From the NCBI GenBank assembly GCA_037903355.1, contig JBAJFE010000034.1:806001-870000 (forward strand): a stretch of DNA of 64,000 nt, read 5' to 3'. Made by a program: the position numbers and the translations under genes. Below, in pieces: positions 1 to 11,878 of the stretch. The stretch comes from Trichuris trichiura (taxonomy: Eukaryota; Nematoda; Enoplea; Trichinellida; Trichuridae). Below the pieces are notes generated by a model. The model was given only the letters and a program-made list of their open reading frames with translations, searched no databases and had not been told where the DNA came from. The number at the start of each line of letters is the position of its first letter. The stretch's first letter is position 1.

Positions 1-124
1 TGCTATTCACAAAATCCCAAACGTAGTTTGAAATGTAGGGAAGCCGTTGAGAAGTTTCTTGAATGTGTAGCGCAGCATACAATTACTGATCGCAAGTTAT
101 TTTAAAGATCATTCATGTTCGTAC

Positions 125-3100
125 ATGCTAATGGTTTACCAGAAATCGAATAAACGGGCCTACCTTTCATACTGCCGTTTTACTATTGTATTTGTTTGGG
201 CGTTAATCAGTGTCCTATACTGTCTGTGTCCTTTCTCTGTTAATAATTATACGTTTCATGCAAACAGGTTGCTCATCTGGGCTAACTGCAATGGAAGCGT
301 GGCTACGGTATCAGCGAACGGCGGTTTGCACTTACTGAACGCCATGCATTATGTTTAAACGGAATGTTTTAGGCTTACGCTTTCTTTGTTGTGGCAATAT
401 CATGGTTTGCTGTTGAACTGTTATTTACACGTGCAAACTTATTTCGCAGTCGGAAAAAGCAGCGCGAACCAGTGATTTTCATTAATAAAATACCTACAAA
501 TGACACTTATGATGATGATGCTCCATTCCAACTAGATTGCAGATGGTGGTCTTGCTTCAATCCGTATAACTGCCTAAATCATCCCAGTGGCCGCTTAACA
601 TTACGTCTGCTCGGTTCCAATGGTACACCACCGTGGAGTATTTCCACTGATTTTGTTTCCCTTATGACCAAAAGTTCATACTTCGTTTCGAACTGCGATG
701 ATCCGTGCCTTGTTATTGGTGTTCTGTCTTCGTCGGGTGCTGATAGGGAAATGGAATTGAAACGTCTGAAGTCTTTGTGGCGGTATAGAATAATTCGTCA
801 TTTACGTGGCCGTTTTACAGCTTTTCTCTTGTTTTGTCCTATATATTCTGAAAATGAACTTTAGTATTCATGCGGAACAATTCTAGGTGGAATGGAGGAG
901 AAAATGTCTTGATCTTCGACTTGCTGAATGATAGTACCTTGGGGCAACATTCCAAGACGCTTCTGCGAACCGGCAAAGCTGCTTTGGCTTCATGCCAGAT
1001 CCGCTGGTATCTTTACCGTCCATTTTTTGATGTTAAAGTCCCGTGTGTGTCTTCCGATGTGACTCCGCAACCTAAAAGTCGTTCGCTAGAGCGTCAGAAA
1101 GCGTCTGTCTGGCTATGCATTTGAAAATCAATTTCTAATAATTTGTTCCCTTTAGCAATCGGCCGTGGACGTTGATTTCCGCGCAAGAAGTATTTCCACC
1201 GCACATTAAGCGTGTGCTGACTCGTTTGGTCGCAAGACATTCGTCCAACTTTTCATTTTGGTTGCCTTGCAAACTTAATTCAGAACGTCAGGAACTGTGT
1301 GACCAGCGAGGTTACTCATTTCCATATGTAGACGTTCTGCTCGTGCGCTTTCGCTTCACAATTTTTTGCAATAGCTTCAAGACCTTTTCTTTAGAAATCT
1401 GAATTTTGCTTGATTCTGGATGACTCAGGTAACGCTATGGTAATGCTCAGCCGGAGCTTACAGCATGGATGCATTCCTGTAATCGTCGGCGACAGAAACG
1501 TTCTTCCATTTGAGGAAATAATCGACTGGGCCGAGTAAGTTGTGAAGCAACAATACCAGTTTCGTTCCTTTAAAAATGTATTGATATTCTCTAATTTTAA
1601 ACTTACTAAAAATTTTGGATTCCAGTGCATTCATAAAAGTTGAAACAGAGGTCTTCTACCGATTGAACAGTAATTGTTTTGGCATAGCTTTTCGTAACGA
1701 TTAGGTCAGTGATTCCCAAATGGGGTCCCAGGGGCGTTTTGAGGGTCCTGGGAAGAATTGGGGGTTTAGGCGGTCCCTGGGAGCTTAGAGGGGGGGGGCT
1801 CAGGGAATCCTTGGTAGTCGATGCCGCACGTCGAGAGCGATGTGCCGTTCAGGATAGTGAGGCGAGGCGACCTGAGATTACTTCTGACGACTATCGACCC
1901 GGACTTGGATAAATTAGTAGCACTGCACCATACCCAGTCGTCGCACTGAGGTAAGATTAAGCGACTGTCGTCTTGCTACGAGGAAATATTGAATTTAAAT
2001 TCAGTGTTGCGCAGCCCTGAGAACAGCATCGCAGCCTGACTTACATATTGCGCTACCATTGCTAACAGCCCAAAAAATTGAGGAAGAGGAAACCCAGTGT
2101 GGCGCTTGTATTCTGAAGGCTCCCTGATCTGCAATTAGCCGGCTTAAGTCCAGCAATTCGAAAAGAACGCTTTCAGTGCCAACTAAAAAATTAAAGGCGT
2201 TAACGGTTTCGAATATCGTTAAGGAGCTTTCGCCGTATATGGCAGCCGGCTTCCTTACTAGCCATTTCGCTCTAGTGTAGAGACGAAATTCAGCGTTGAC
2301 TTCGCATCGCCAGGTTTTCCAGCCGTTGATCGCACACTCAACTTTCACAGCGCAAAAGATGGGGTCCTACTTGCGGCTGACAACATCCGCAGGTTAACAA
2401 GGTTTTAATGACAGCCCGGCTTAACTGTTTTTGCTTTCGCGTACACGGTAGGCAGCGAAGTAAATTCTACATTTTGCAGCCTGTTCAGGTGTTGAACTAC
2501 TTGTACAAATTGACAACAACGTAACCACAGTAGGCGCACCTGAGGATAACAGAAGCAGGAGAATTACGTTGGGGAAAATGACGGGGGGCCCTGGCTCCAA
2601 AAAGGTTGGGAAACACTGGATTAGGTGGACTGCTGGCAGAAGAAAAATAAGCGATAAAAACAATCCATTAGGGCTAGGAGGATTTTTGCATAGATGACCA
2701 GCGGTCAGTAAAGTCATTGATCGGCAACAATACCATTATATTATCTTATTCTCACTGTAGGCATAATTATCAACATTTCACGAGGGTATATCTAGCGAGG
2801 AGAAGAATCGCTTTGGGAAGCTAACATATCGCTTAGGAAAAAGGAGACAAAGTAGATGAGTCTCTATTTTCACTACTCATAGTTTTGTTTCCCATAAGTG
2901 TTTAAGTTAAATAACTTGTTTTCTGTATTATTAAGCTAAAGCAGTTCTTAAGTTTATTTTATTCCTATCTTTGCATAAGTGGCGATATCTACAGCGGTTG
3001 AATCCATAGTGAACATGTATAGGCTTATTCTTGTCATTTTTCCATTTTGGAATGGGGGAGGTAAAATTACGAAGTCATTTTTTCATAAAACTGTACAGCA

Positions 3101-3952
3101 ATTATTACACTACTACATATTTTAAGTAATTTAGAGATAATCTAAAATATACAGCGAAGGCGCAGTTTACTTACGGGCAGTCTGCCATCAAGTTTCGCGG
3201 GTAATGCGGACTTGCAATGGCTGGCTACGAGATTTCTGTTAGAAAATCAGCAAATGCTTAAATTTAGGACAGCAGTTTCCAAGAAGACGCTGGAAAATTT
3301 TAAGGGAAGATGAAAGCCAAAAGGGCGATTGGTGATGCTAGCAGGTCAAAGGGTTACTGTCCCCTTGAGATACAGGTATAATGCACTGTCAGGATGGAAG
3401 ACTGGCGGCAGAGGTTCCGAAGGAGGTCCGCCGAGGGGAGAAAAGTTGCTTTTGCATTCACTTATACTGCGGATGCACTCATCACACATCTGCCAATGGG
3501 GTGGTACATGGCAGGCTCTGACGGCGCGCCGCTAACGACCATTTCATATATCCCGCTCTCAGTTAGACATTTTTGTTGAACGTTCAGGATAACATGAGGG
3601 AACACTGACCGAATACACTAGTAGATGGTGCTGGGAAGATTCTCGCTTGGAACAAGGGTGATAACGGGAAAATGCTAAGTACTGGTTAGTTATTTTTGTA
3701 GTGCCCCTGCATCACCAACGAACATAAGAAAAACGTTTTTTAAATTTCAGGTGCTCGCTACAGATACCTTTTTATAAACTGTCTACAGTGCTGGACATTT
3801 TAAAAAGAGTTAACGGTACGAGGAAGAAACATCTGCGGTCGCACGGTGCAATGATATGGCACAAGTACTTCTCTTCTTTCAAAGTTATTGTCCAGACGAC
3901 GTTGCACATCTTCGAGCAGCGGATACGATTTTCCAAAGCCGTCGGGAATTGA
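125..3952 (+). CDS. rib-1: Exostosin-like glycosyltransferase, short RIB-1/EXT type
   Basis: A Golgi type II membrane glycosyltransferase (GT47) of heparan-sulfate chain synthesis. Proposed exons: 125-187 (start ATG at 125 or 131, tentative), 373-782, 887-1092, 1156-1342, 1395-1534, 3751-3952; phases agree at the junctions, giving about 402 residues. A basic N-terminus is followed by a hydrophobic anchor (AYAFFVVAISWFAVELLF). EXT-family landmarks come in order: CRWWSCFNPYNC, WNGGENVLIFDL, RPFFDVKVP, LQHGCIPVIVGD, LPFEEIIDWAE and WHKYFSSFKVIVQTTL, which align with human EXT2/EXT1. A TGA then ends the frame where vertebrate EXT proteins continue into the GT64 domain; C. elegans RIB-1 is likewise short. 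The last intron (2.2 kb) holds a hAT element. The first exon and the end of exon 3 are the least certain parts. Confidence 0.85.
1707..2618. mobile_element. Non-autonomous hAT-type DNA transposon in the rib-1 intron
   Basis: The ends are imperfect inverted repeats (CAGTGATTCCCAAATGGGG at the left; reverse complement of the right end CAGTGTTTCCCAACC). The element is flanked by a perfect 8-bp direct repeat GATTAGGT at 1699-1706 and 2619-2626, the target-site duplication length of hAT elements. At 912 bp it is too short for a full transposase. One minus-strand open frame (2001-2348, 115 codons) was not recognised as transposase. It sits in the last intron of the exostosin gene. Confidence 0.85.
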
Positions 3953-5070
3953 ATCTCCGACTTTTAAAGAATGTCTGTGCCGAAATTTCCTTAAAGAAAG
4001 GGCGTTGTTTGGTTAAGACTCGAAAACAGCACATTACTGGATAACACTTTTTTAAAACCGCTTGCGAATTGTGTACCAAATCTGTGAGTACGAAAGTTTG
4101 CTCAACGAAGCAGCTACAATCAATGTTAACAACATTTGAAATCGTGCGGTGATCCAGTTAGCTAGCATTTGCCCTTCTCCACCAATGCTAAGCGAGTGAA
4201 ACTTTTCATGAGCTCTCTGTACACGGTGTTATATCTTGTTTATTGTCTCATGCAGAAAACATTGGAAAGAGCATTTATACTGAGTACTTCTGTGCTGTAC
4301 GATTAGACACTTTACCTACGTTAAAATAACATAACATTATTGTAAGCTATGGTGTCGAGCGTCATCAGCATTCCAATATTATTTGTTATTAAGGAACATT
4401 CTGTTAAAATAAACTGTTTTTCCTGAAGCTACAGGCTATAGTAGGAGAGCTAAATTAAACTTTGCATATCGCAGAATTAGTGTCCTTTTTTATGTTGATG
4501 CAAGGGAATCATCTTTAACTTCAAGACTGTCTTTCCTACATGGCAGTCGGTAGTCAGTTCTGTGTTCGCTTCGCACCGGATGTTCTACCGCACATGTGTT
4601 CTAGTAGAAACGTTATTAACATCCCGCAACGTCGAGACGCTCGTTATTCTTTCTCTTTTTGAAAGGAAGATTTGCAACATTTTTGCTTTTACATAACTGG
4701 GCGCAGATAAGCTATTGCCTGAACACTGAAGCACTCTTTTCCTTTGTAATATCATTTTAATTAACACCCCAAAAATCACGAGTAGGTTAACATAATCTTA
4801 GATGTCGAAGATAAGTTTTTCGCAGAGGCTATCCATACTTAGTGTTATTCACATATACTTCCATTTTATTGCTAGCCAGTATCAGCACACAAGATTTTAG
4901 GAGACCACAGAAGCATAATGATAAAGTTTTTTTGCAAGACATCCCATATCAGCTCAAAATTCGAAGGCGAGATGGAGCACCGGCTCGTCTGTCAAGTAAA
5001 GAGTATTGGCACCTTTTCTCCGGTGAACCATGTGAAGCGGTCGAAACCGCGTCTTTCACAGCAGAAGAAT
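3953..5070. other. Intergenic space between convergent 3' ends
   Basis: The stretch separates the stop of the rib-1-like gene from the stop of DCTN5, which point at each other. No exon, RNA gene or clear repeat was recognised. An open frame entering DCTN5 territory at 4842-5162 on the plus strand is judged antisense noise. Confidence 0.5.
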
Positions 5071-6857
5071 TCAGCCGGCTCGTCGCAGAAAGAAGTTATC
5101 ATAGTAAGAACATAAGGCATCGATCATCAAGGTTTGCGTGCATTCCGGCAGTGTGCCGGTAAGAACAGCTGAAATGCGTAAGAAACAAAACGTTAAGATC
5201 GAACTGCAGGAATTATTATTTATAAAGTCAATTGAAATATGCCAACTACTTAACGTAGAACCAGTCCTCATCGAATTATAATCATCTTTTACATGAGTAT
5301 GCATGCTTTGCTTGAGCTTGTCGCATATCATAAAAAGTCGTACTAAAATATCGATCTTCATCTCCAAGATTTGATGAATGAACACAGTAGTTCGACAAAC
5401 TATACTGTATAGTCGGTAACTTTGGACTCTCGTCTGCTTTTTCCTCTGTGAAAAGATATGATCTGTATTATTAATAACCAACATGGGTGCAATCACACAG
5501 CGGACATCCTGCCTGCCAACTATTGGATGATGATTCTAACAGCGGAAACACCTAACCAGGTTACCAGTCTAACAACGATGATCGAAAAATGGCATTCCAA
5601 CAACTTCGTTTTACCTCGTATGTTTTATGTTGCCTGCTTTAGTAACAGTCTGCGCACCATCAGTTGACTGCGGTTAATTTGGTTATTACAAAAGTGATAA
5701 TTATGAATAATGGAAATCAAGGCGCTTTTACAGTACTACAAGAGACAGTTTCTTCTAACAAAACTGTAGAACGCGGTGAACAACAAATTTAGCAGAGCTC
5801 TCCAGCGGAGATTTCGAAAAACGAGCTTTGACTAGGTAAACATTTCATTACACAAAAGATATGTCTACCGTAACCGATAGAAAGGAAACTTTATGACTCA
5901 GCGAAGTAGCCTCCTTCGCATTAAGCTGACAGTCGAAAAGTAATAAGTTACTGCCACCTTGGACCAGCCAGCAATGAAGAGTATACTTATTCTCAGAAGA
6001 AGGGTGCGCCAAAATAAACCTACCTGCGTACTTGACATAATCGTACTCCCTTTATGAAAGGAACGACTCATAGAGCTATAGGTACCCGTCAGTAAGAGTC
6101 CTCAGAAGTTGAGCTGAAGGGAAAACAACTAAACCTTTACCGTTCAGTTTCAAAAATCCTTATTTTTAACTTTTGTGACAAGCCAACTGTTTGATATAAT
6201 GACTGGTGTTAGCTAGCGAAGAAAACTACTAACGAGATGCACAGATAACTACTGGAAAGTCAATGCAGTTCAGGCAGTGGTGTTATGAGAAACAAATCAC
6301 AACGTTACCAGGATTTCCCTTCATAATGGCGAAAGGAGGCACCACTGTATCAGGACTAACTACCGAATCATTGGCAATGTAGCAGCAATCTCTCAGGATG
6401 GAACAACGGCTGAGAACGCAGTTTTTGCCAATATGGACACAGGAACCGATTTGGGCAGAAGAGACAATTGAATTTTCGCCGATATACACGTACTCGCCAA
6501 TCTTCATTGGAAGAAATGCGGTCCTAAACCAAGAATCAAACGAGCACTATATCCTGTTAATGTAAAGTAATTGTTACCCTTTGGAAAATGCTTTCAACGG
6601 GGGGCGCAAAACAACCCCTTCGCTAATTACACAATGTCTGTCCACGTAGACATGTCCGAGGTCACCTCGAATGCACGTGCCCTGCCTCAAAATTGTCTAA
6701 ACACTTGGATGAAACCTTTACCAAAGTGACAAAAGTTTACCCTGCCCTTCAGAACGATGTGCTGACTACCAAACAGTTGTGAAGCACGGCTTATGATATT
6801 GCCTGACGACGTTTCGATATAGTCTTCCGCTTTTACGTTAACAATATCGAGCTCCAT
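5071..6857 (-). CDS. DCTN5: Dynactin subunit 5 (p25)
   Basis: p25 is a left-handed beta-helix protein of the pointed-end complex of dynactin, the cytosolic cofactor of the dynein motor. Four exons on the minus strand: 6857-6741, 6681-6578, 6523-6309 and 5168-5071, all phase compatible, giving 177 residues (human 182). The sequence starts MELDIVNVKAEDYIETSSGN and carries the hexapeptide-repeat run IRGDLGHVYVDRHCVIS, RPPLKAFSKG, QIGSCVHIGKNCVLS, LRDCCYIANDSVV and VVPPFAIMKGNP, then the signature TGTLPECTQTLMID near the C-terminus. Each part aligns without gaps to human DCTN5. Intron 3 is 1.1 kb and looks empty. The family assignment is secure. Confidence 0.96.
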
Positions 6858-8856
6858 TAAGCTGGTATTCTACTGGTTCGGCAAAACGTTATGTTCGCAT
6901 TAAAGAAGACTCAACGATTGCAGACTTAGCGTATATTGCCTACTGTGCACTAGGACCTGAACACACTTAGTTTCATTAGCACTTGGCCCTAACGTTGCCC
7001 GTAGGGTTTTCTTGGGAACAAGAATTTGCCGCCATCTGTGAAGCTGCTTTTTATGGTCTTTTCTTTGAGAGTACTAAAGGTGGAATAGTAGTTCTTTTTA
7101 AAAAAAAGTTTTAGGAAGCCATTGAAACTGCTCACTTTTCCGTCGTCAGCCTATCGAATGGTAAACTGTGCCACAAACCGCGAGGTTTTTTTCCTACGGC
7201 CCCACAGAAGTAAAGAACGAAAAGTATTTGCACTAAGACCTCAGTAAACAATATGACTGTACTGTTGGCGACACGTTTGACCATTAATGAGCAAAAAGAG
7301 CGAGATTCAACAGGCTGAAGCTCCTCCCTACCATATACGGTTCTGTTAATGTATAAAAGTGTGCGTAAAACTGTACTTAGACAATGGGGCAAAAATACCA
7401 CTGAAACGTGCTTAAGTAGGATTCATTCCATAGTCACACAGCTGTAGGAATTAAAATCTCATTTAAAGAAGTGTAAAACAGCTTTGCACTAAGCTTAATT
7501 GCCATCCGAAGACCACATCCATAGGTGTCCATTGGCTCCACATTCAACAACAATAGCCCCAAAGTCGTAAGCACCTAATGCGCTTGCAAGAGCCCAAGCA
7601 TACAGCATAAGCAAGATTAGAAAGCGCAAAAGATCACAAAAGAAAGTTCAAATCACCATCACGAAAGATTTTGAGCCCGTGCTTACGTATTTCAAGTTTT
7701 AGCCAAATTTGTGCGTTGAAATACTTCTACTTTCCTCAATATAAAAAGCAGAGCAAAACATTTGTATTATAATGATTGCTGGAATTAGTTGAAAGGGAAC
7801 TTTACGTAAGAACAATCGAATCTTGTCTTCCAGGCGCCCCACCGTCGTACTGTAGGTTTGCCGGACATCTTGTCATGCCCTAGCCTAAGCCTAAGCATAA
7901 GCATAAGGTTTATGTGTTAGCTCAGATTTGGATAAGAGCAAAAAAGAGTGATTGGCATGCTCTCCAGTATGGGTACAACATGGTAAGAGCATGCTCTCTA
8001 ATAAGGAACCTGCATTTCTCTGACGATGGGCGTCTTGGAGACAAGATCCCAACAATCGTTTGAAATACAGTTTCAGTGCTAGAGATTTGCTTAAAGTTTG
8101 TATCCTCTCATCATTCCTACCCAATAATGTATGACATCCTACCTGTATCTAATAAGGATATTACAGATGTCAAAAAACGTGTCGAAAAGGAGCAAAAAGA
8201 AACTGAGAAACAGTTGCAGCTTCGGATCTGTTTAAAGCTTTCCAATCGTTACACATTTATGGCCATTTGCATCGGAAAAGATGCTCACAATGGGACCATA
8301 ACATAGACTGACAGCCGCTATTAGCCTTTTTTGGTTATTACTTACGACTTTATGATTTTGCAACCCGAAACATGCCGCAGGAACATTACCATTATGCTAA
8401 AAAATCACTGGTCTAATCGGTTTCGTTGGATGTCATTGAGTTCAACCTCGGAAACCCAAGAATCCATTTTCGGCAGACAGCAACGGCCGCCCTTGTAGTT
8501 ACATCAAAGCGCATTTTAGCGAACAAAACCAAAGCAAAAAAGACAAAAAACATTTACTCTACTTGAAGAGACGCGGCTAAAGCATTCGACCTTTGCACAA
8601 GAATAATTTTCTACGCATTGGGTAAGATTTGAAATGTCTGCATACTATGAATTTGCAGGACATTAGAGTTGGACCCACAATGTACCCCAACATTAAAACA
8701 ATAGTTGCTGATTTCGAAATGAAGGACGAATGAATGAACAATTTTGCAAATCCATGACCAGACTTTACGGGGAAACAAAATAACAGCTTTTATCATTTAC
8801 GTCGCATCAAGTAAATCCCTCAAAATACGTAAGTGTGAGCTGGATGAAATTGACGA
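6858..8856. other. Intergenic region between DCTN5 and SDHB
   Basis: Two kilobases with no convincing gene. It contains a 47-bp piece (7833-7879) that recurs in inverted orientation at 11265-11310, followed by a short run of degenerate TAAGCC/TAAGCA units near 7890. Open frames of 37 to 89 codons (7132-7401 minus, 7495-7608 minus, 8076-8306 plus) have no recognisable domain or splice context. Confidence 0.4.
7833..7879 (+). repeat. Dispersed 47-bp repeat, copy 1
   Basis: The stretch starting GGCGCCCCACCGTCGTACTG matches the reverse complement of 11265-11310 at about 38 of 47 positions by eye. The two copies flank the SDHB gene. They may be ends of a decayed transposon family; no target-site duplication was identified. 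Confidence 0.45.
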
Positions 8857-10067
8857 TCAAGCGCGCGTCCCAGCTGTCTGTGGTTCGGGAATTGGTTCAG
8901 GCTTTTTCTTAAACCCGGACAGCAGCTGCTTGATGTTTGCAATGGCCTTGGCAGGATCCAAAAACTAAAATAATAAGGGTGCTTTAAGCCAAAGATCACC
9001 AGCATCCGACCTTTGGGCACGCTTTTGTGCAATTCAGGATTGTGTGACAACGGAATGCAGAAAATGGATCCTGAATGCGCTCCAACCTTTCTTTAGTGTA
9101 GTGATCACGCGAGTCGATAAGCCATCGGTATGTTTGCAACAATATTGCCGGTCCAAGGTACTTGTCAGCATTCCACCAGTAAGAAGGACAAGAAGTAGAG
9201 CAGCAAGCGCACAGTATGCACTCATACAACCCATCCTAATGCATATTAAAGTGGCAGTTTAACCATATTGCGTAATGTATTAAAGATGAACTACCAAACG
9301 AGCTCGCTCCTCAATCGTCTGGTAAAACTGCTTTTCTCCAAGCTTGAATGAATCCTTGCGCTTCAGCCATGGTTCAATCGAGCGATACTGCTGGTAGAAA
9401 AGGTTTAAGTCCTAAAAGATGAGTTAGTACAATTGATGTGGTGCTACTGCTAATATGCATACTGGAACCAGATCTTTGATCACGTACATATGCGGCAATG
9501 GATAAACCTTTTCTGGCTTATTGATGTTGTCGTCAATTTTGCTGAATATAGAAAAAAAATTATTTAAACTATACCCCCATCTAGTTTCTTAAGTTTTTGA
9601 ACATAGCAATTAGAATAGGTTTAGTCACAACGAACGAAACATCGTCAGTGAATTAACCTCTCTGCAGTTTTTCGCATTTAAAGGAATATTAACAATTTAC
9701 CAAGTGCAAGCCAACGTGTTCTGCCCGTTAATGTTCATTGCACACGAACCACAAATGCCCTCACGGCATGATCGTCGGAAAGTCAAAGTAGCGTCTTGCT
9801 CATTTTTGATCTTGATCAAAGCATCCAAAACCATGGGACCACACTGCTTCAGGTTAATGTTGTAGGTTTGCATAAAAGGTTTGACAGTTGGAGTGTCCGG
9901 ATTGTAACGATAGACTTGAAATTGTTTAATCGCTGTATCGGAAGCGAAACGCTGTTGAAATCAGACGTCGTAAAAATGTAAGCTCCATTGCAAGAAATTA
10001 CCCCGGCCGTCAGCAACTGCGCCTTTTGCGGTAGCAGTACACTGCGTGCAGTTATGATCATAGCCAT
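8857..10067 (-). CDS. SDHB: Succinate dehydrogenase iron-sulfur subunit, mitochondrial
   Basis: Complex II subunit that passes electrons from succinate oxidation to ubiquinone in the mitochondrial inner membrane. Six exons: 10067-10002, 9951-9701, 9541-9463, 9411-9295, 9235-9011, 8964-8857; 281 residues (human 280). Exon 1 is a short basic presequence ([17 protein letters not shown]). All cluster ligands are visible: the 2Fe-2S motif in [16 protein letters not shown]...LACTC, and the 4Fe-4S/3Fe-4S ligands in [12 protein letters not shown] and [12 protein letters not shown]. Quinone-site elements PSYWW and the DSRD segment are intact. Introns are mostly 50-80 bp. The gene is head to head with POLG, 1.8 kb apart. 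It appears intact and functional. Confidence 0.98.
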
Positions 10068-11878
10068 TTTGTAACAGCAACTGTTCAGCTAACGCACCAA
10101 AACTAAAATTACGACACTAGCACAGCATAAGCAGAACTACATTTACACAGTAAACTATATGCAGGTATTATATGGTTCATGCTCTTTATTTTATAGCGTA
10201 AACGTTACGAGTTATTGAGTGAAAGCCAATCCTAACGTTTTTAAAATTATCATTTAATTAATTGTATTTATCTTTAGTATTGTTGTCCAACTGCGCCTTC
10301 GACCACCACCTTCCGTAGTACCGCTAGCTAAAATGTTGCAAAATTAAGGTTGCAAAAAAACTTCTTGTTGCGTTTTACTGCACACGATTGCATCTGCAAG
10401 GAAGGATCAAGCTATTTTCAACTGCCAGATTAGAAATCGAACACCTGTTGTGCCTTTTTCTCACTGGCATTTTCGGATCGTTCTTCTTGTTGCTTAGCGT
10501 AAAAAGTGGAATTTCATGAGTAACTGTGGGCGTTCCGCGCAACGGTAGCATTAACCTGCAAATCTTGGATCGTGCGGATGACTGGTAAATACATTTCAGC
10601 ATGCATTAGTTTTCAAACAACGTTATAATCCTTTCAGTCAAATGGCTAAGTTAAGCAGTGTTTGCTGTTAGGACATATTCTCGCATTTTTTAAAGAATCT
10701 GAACTTGGTAGCCTATGAGTTAAAGGCACCTGACATAGCCGTTTAGAAAAATTGTTCCCATTAAATCTGTTGCTGAAGTTTCGGCGGTAGTTTACTTTGT
10801 CATCGAACAAGGTAGACTGCTTGCCGTATGGTCATTTTCTTTTCAAGACAGTTTTTTTAAGTTAGCAAAAAAAGAAAATGAAGAAAACAGTTGGTAACAA
10901 TATTTTCAGGGCACTGTTCATCCTGTCATCAGTGGGAGAACATCAAGTGGCGTCCCGAAAGCTCCGTTGCTAATTGCTTTGTTCGCTCCTTTCTCTGGTC
11001 AGTGAAAATGATTTGTTAGCCGTACTGAGATGAGTATCAATGCTATATTTGAGAAACATCCAGTGTTCAAGACTTAAAAAGACTGCAGCTGCTTCTTCCA
11101 CCCGATTATACGCCCCACCATTTGAGAAATGCAGGTTCTTTTCTCTTAAGCATCCGTTCATAGTGTTTATCCGTCACTGGAAATCGTGCTGGCTATGCTA
11201 TTCGTCGCTTACCAAAGCCTAAGTGTAAAGATAGGTTTCATGTTTTAGTTTAGGCTTACTGAACGGCAGAACAAGATGGGCTGCAAAGTTACAGTATGAC
11301 GGTGGGGCGCTTAACCGAGAAGGCCCTTTCTGCTGTATTGCATAAGTAAACGGGATATTTTTAAGAACTCAGTTAGATAAGACTTGCTGTTTTTATTAGA
11401 AACGCTTTCCTTTAGTTGTTCTTAGATTGCCGCTAAGTCAATGAGTAAACCGAAGGAAATTTGTCCATTCACAGCTGGTGATCCAGCGCTCAGTGCCTGA
11501 TGTTGAGAGCAAACCGTGTAACAGCAAAGTTATTAGGTTCCTTTGATAATTCCCGGCCTATGTTGGAAAGCTTTTAATCCCAATCTGGCAGTTCAGTTTC
11601 GAAGTGATCGAGAGTTATTAATGTTAGTAGATGCCTAGCTGGGAATTTCTAATTGATTGTCTTTTTAAGAAACATTGAGACTGTTCTTCACAAACCGATT
11701 GCAGTTCGGCAGATATATTTTTGACAGAAGATGAACTTTCGATGCCATCAGTTACTGATGGTCAACTTTATGGAGTTCAAGGAACATTGGCGCGTGGCTG
11801 AAGCATAGAGACAGCAGCTTTTGTTATGGTAAACATATACAACTGGGAGTTTTCGTTTCCTTCTTGTGAAATGGTCAG
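10068..11878. promoter_or_regulatory. Shared divergent upstream region of SDHB and POLG
   Basis: The translation starts of SDHB (minus) and POLG (plus) face away from each other across this 1.8-kb stretch, so their promoters must lie in it or just inside it. No TATA box or other defined element was identified with confidence. It holds copy 2 of the 47-bp dispersed repeat. Short open frames (for example 10375-10602 minus) show no known domain. Confidence 0.35.
11265..11310 (-). repeat. Dispersed 47-bp repeat, copy 2
   Basis: Inverted relative to the copy at 7833-7879, with about 80 percent identity by eye including the GGTGGGGCGC end. It lies in the SDHB-POLG intergenic region. Confidence 0.45.

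Noticed and set aside
4842..5162. Plus-strand 106-codon frame with a signal-peptide-like start
   Set aside because: Its 3' part is antisense to the well-supported last exon of DCTN5, and no neighbouring plus-strand exon was found.
7132..7401. Minus-strand 89-codon frame with a hydrophobic stretch
   Set aside because: No recognised domain, and composition close to that of the flanking noncoding DNA.
7495..7608. Minus-strand 37-codon frame starting with a hydrophobic segment
   Set aside because: No homology, no splice context and too short to support.
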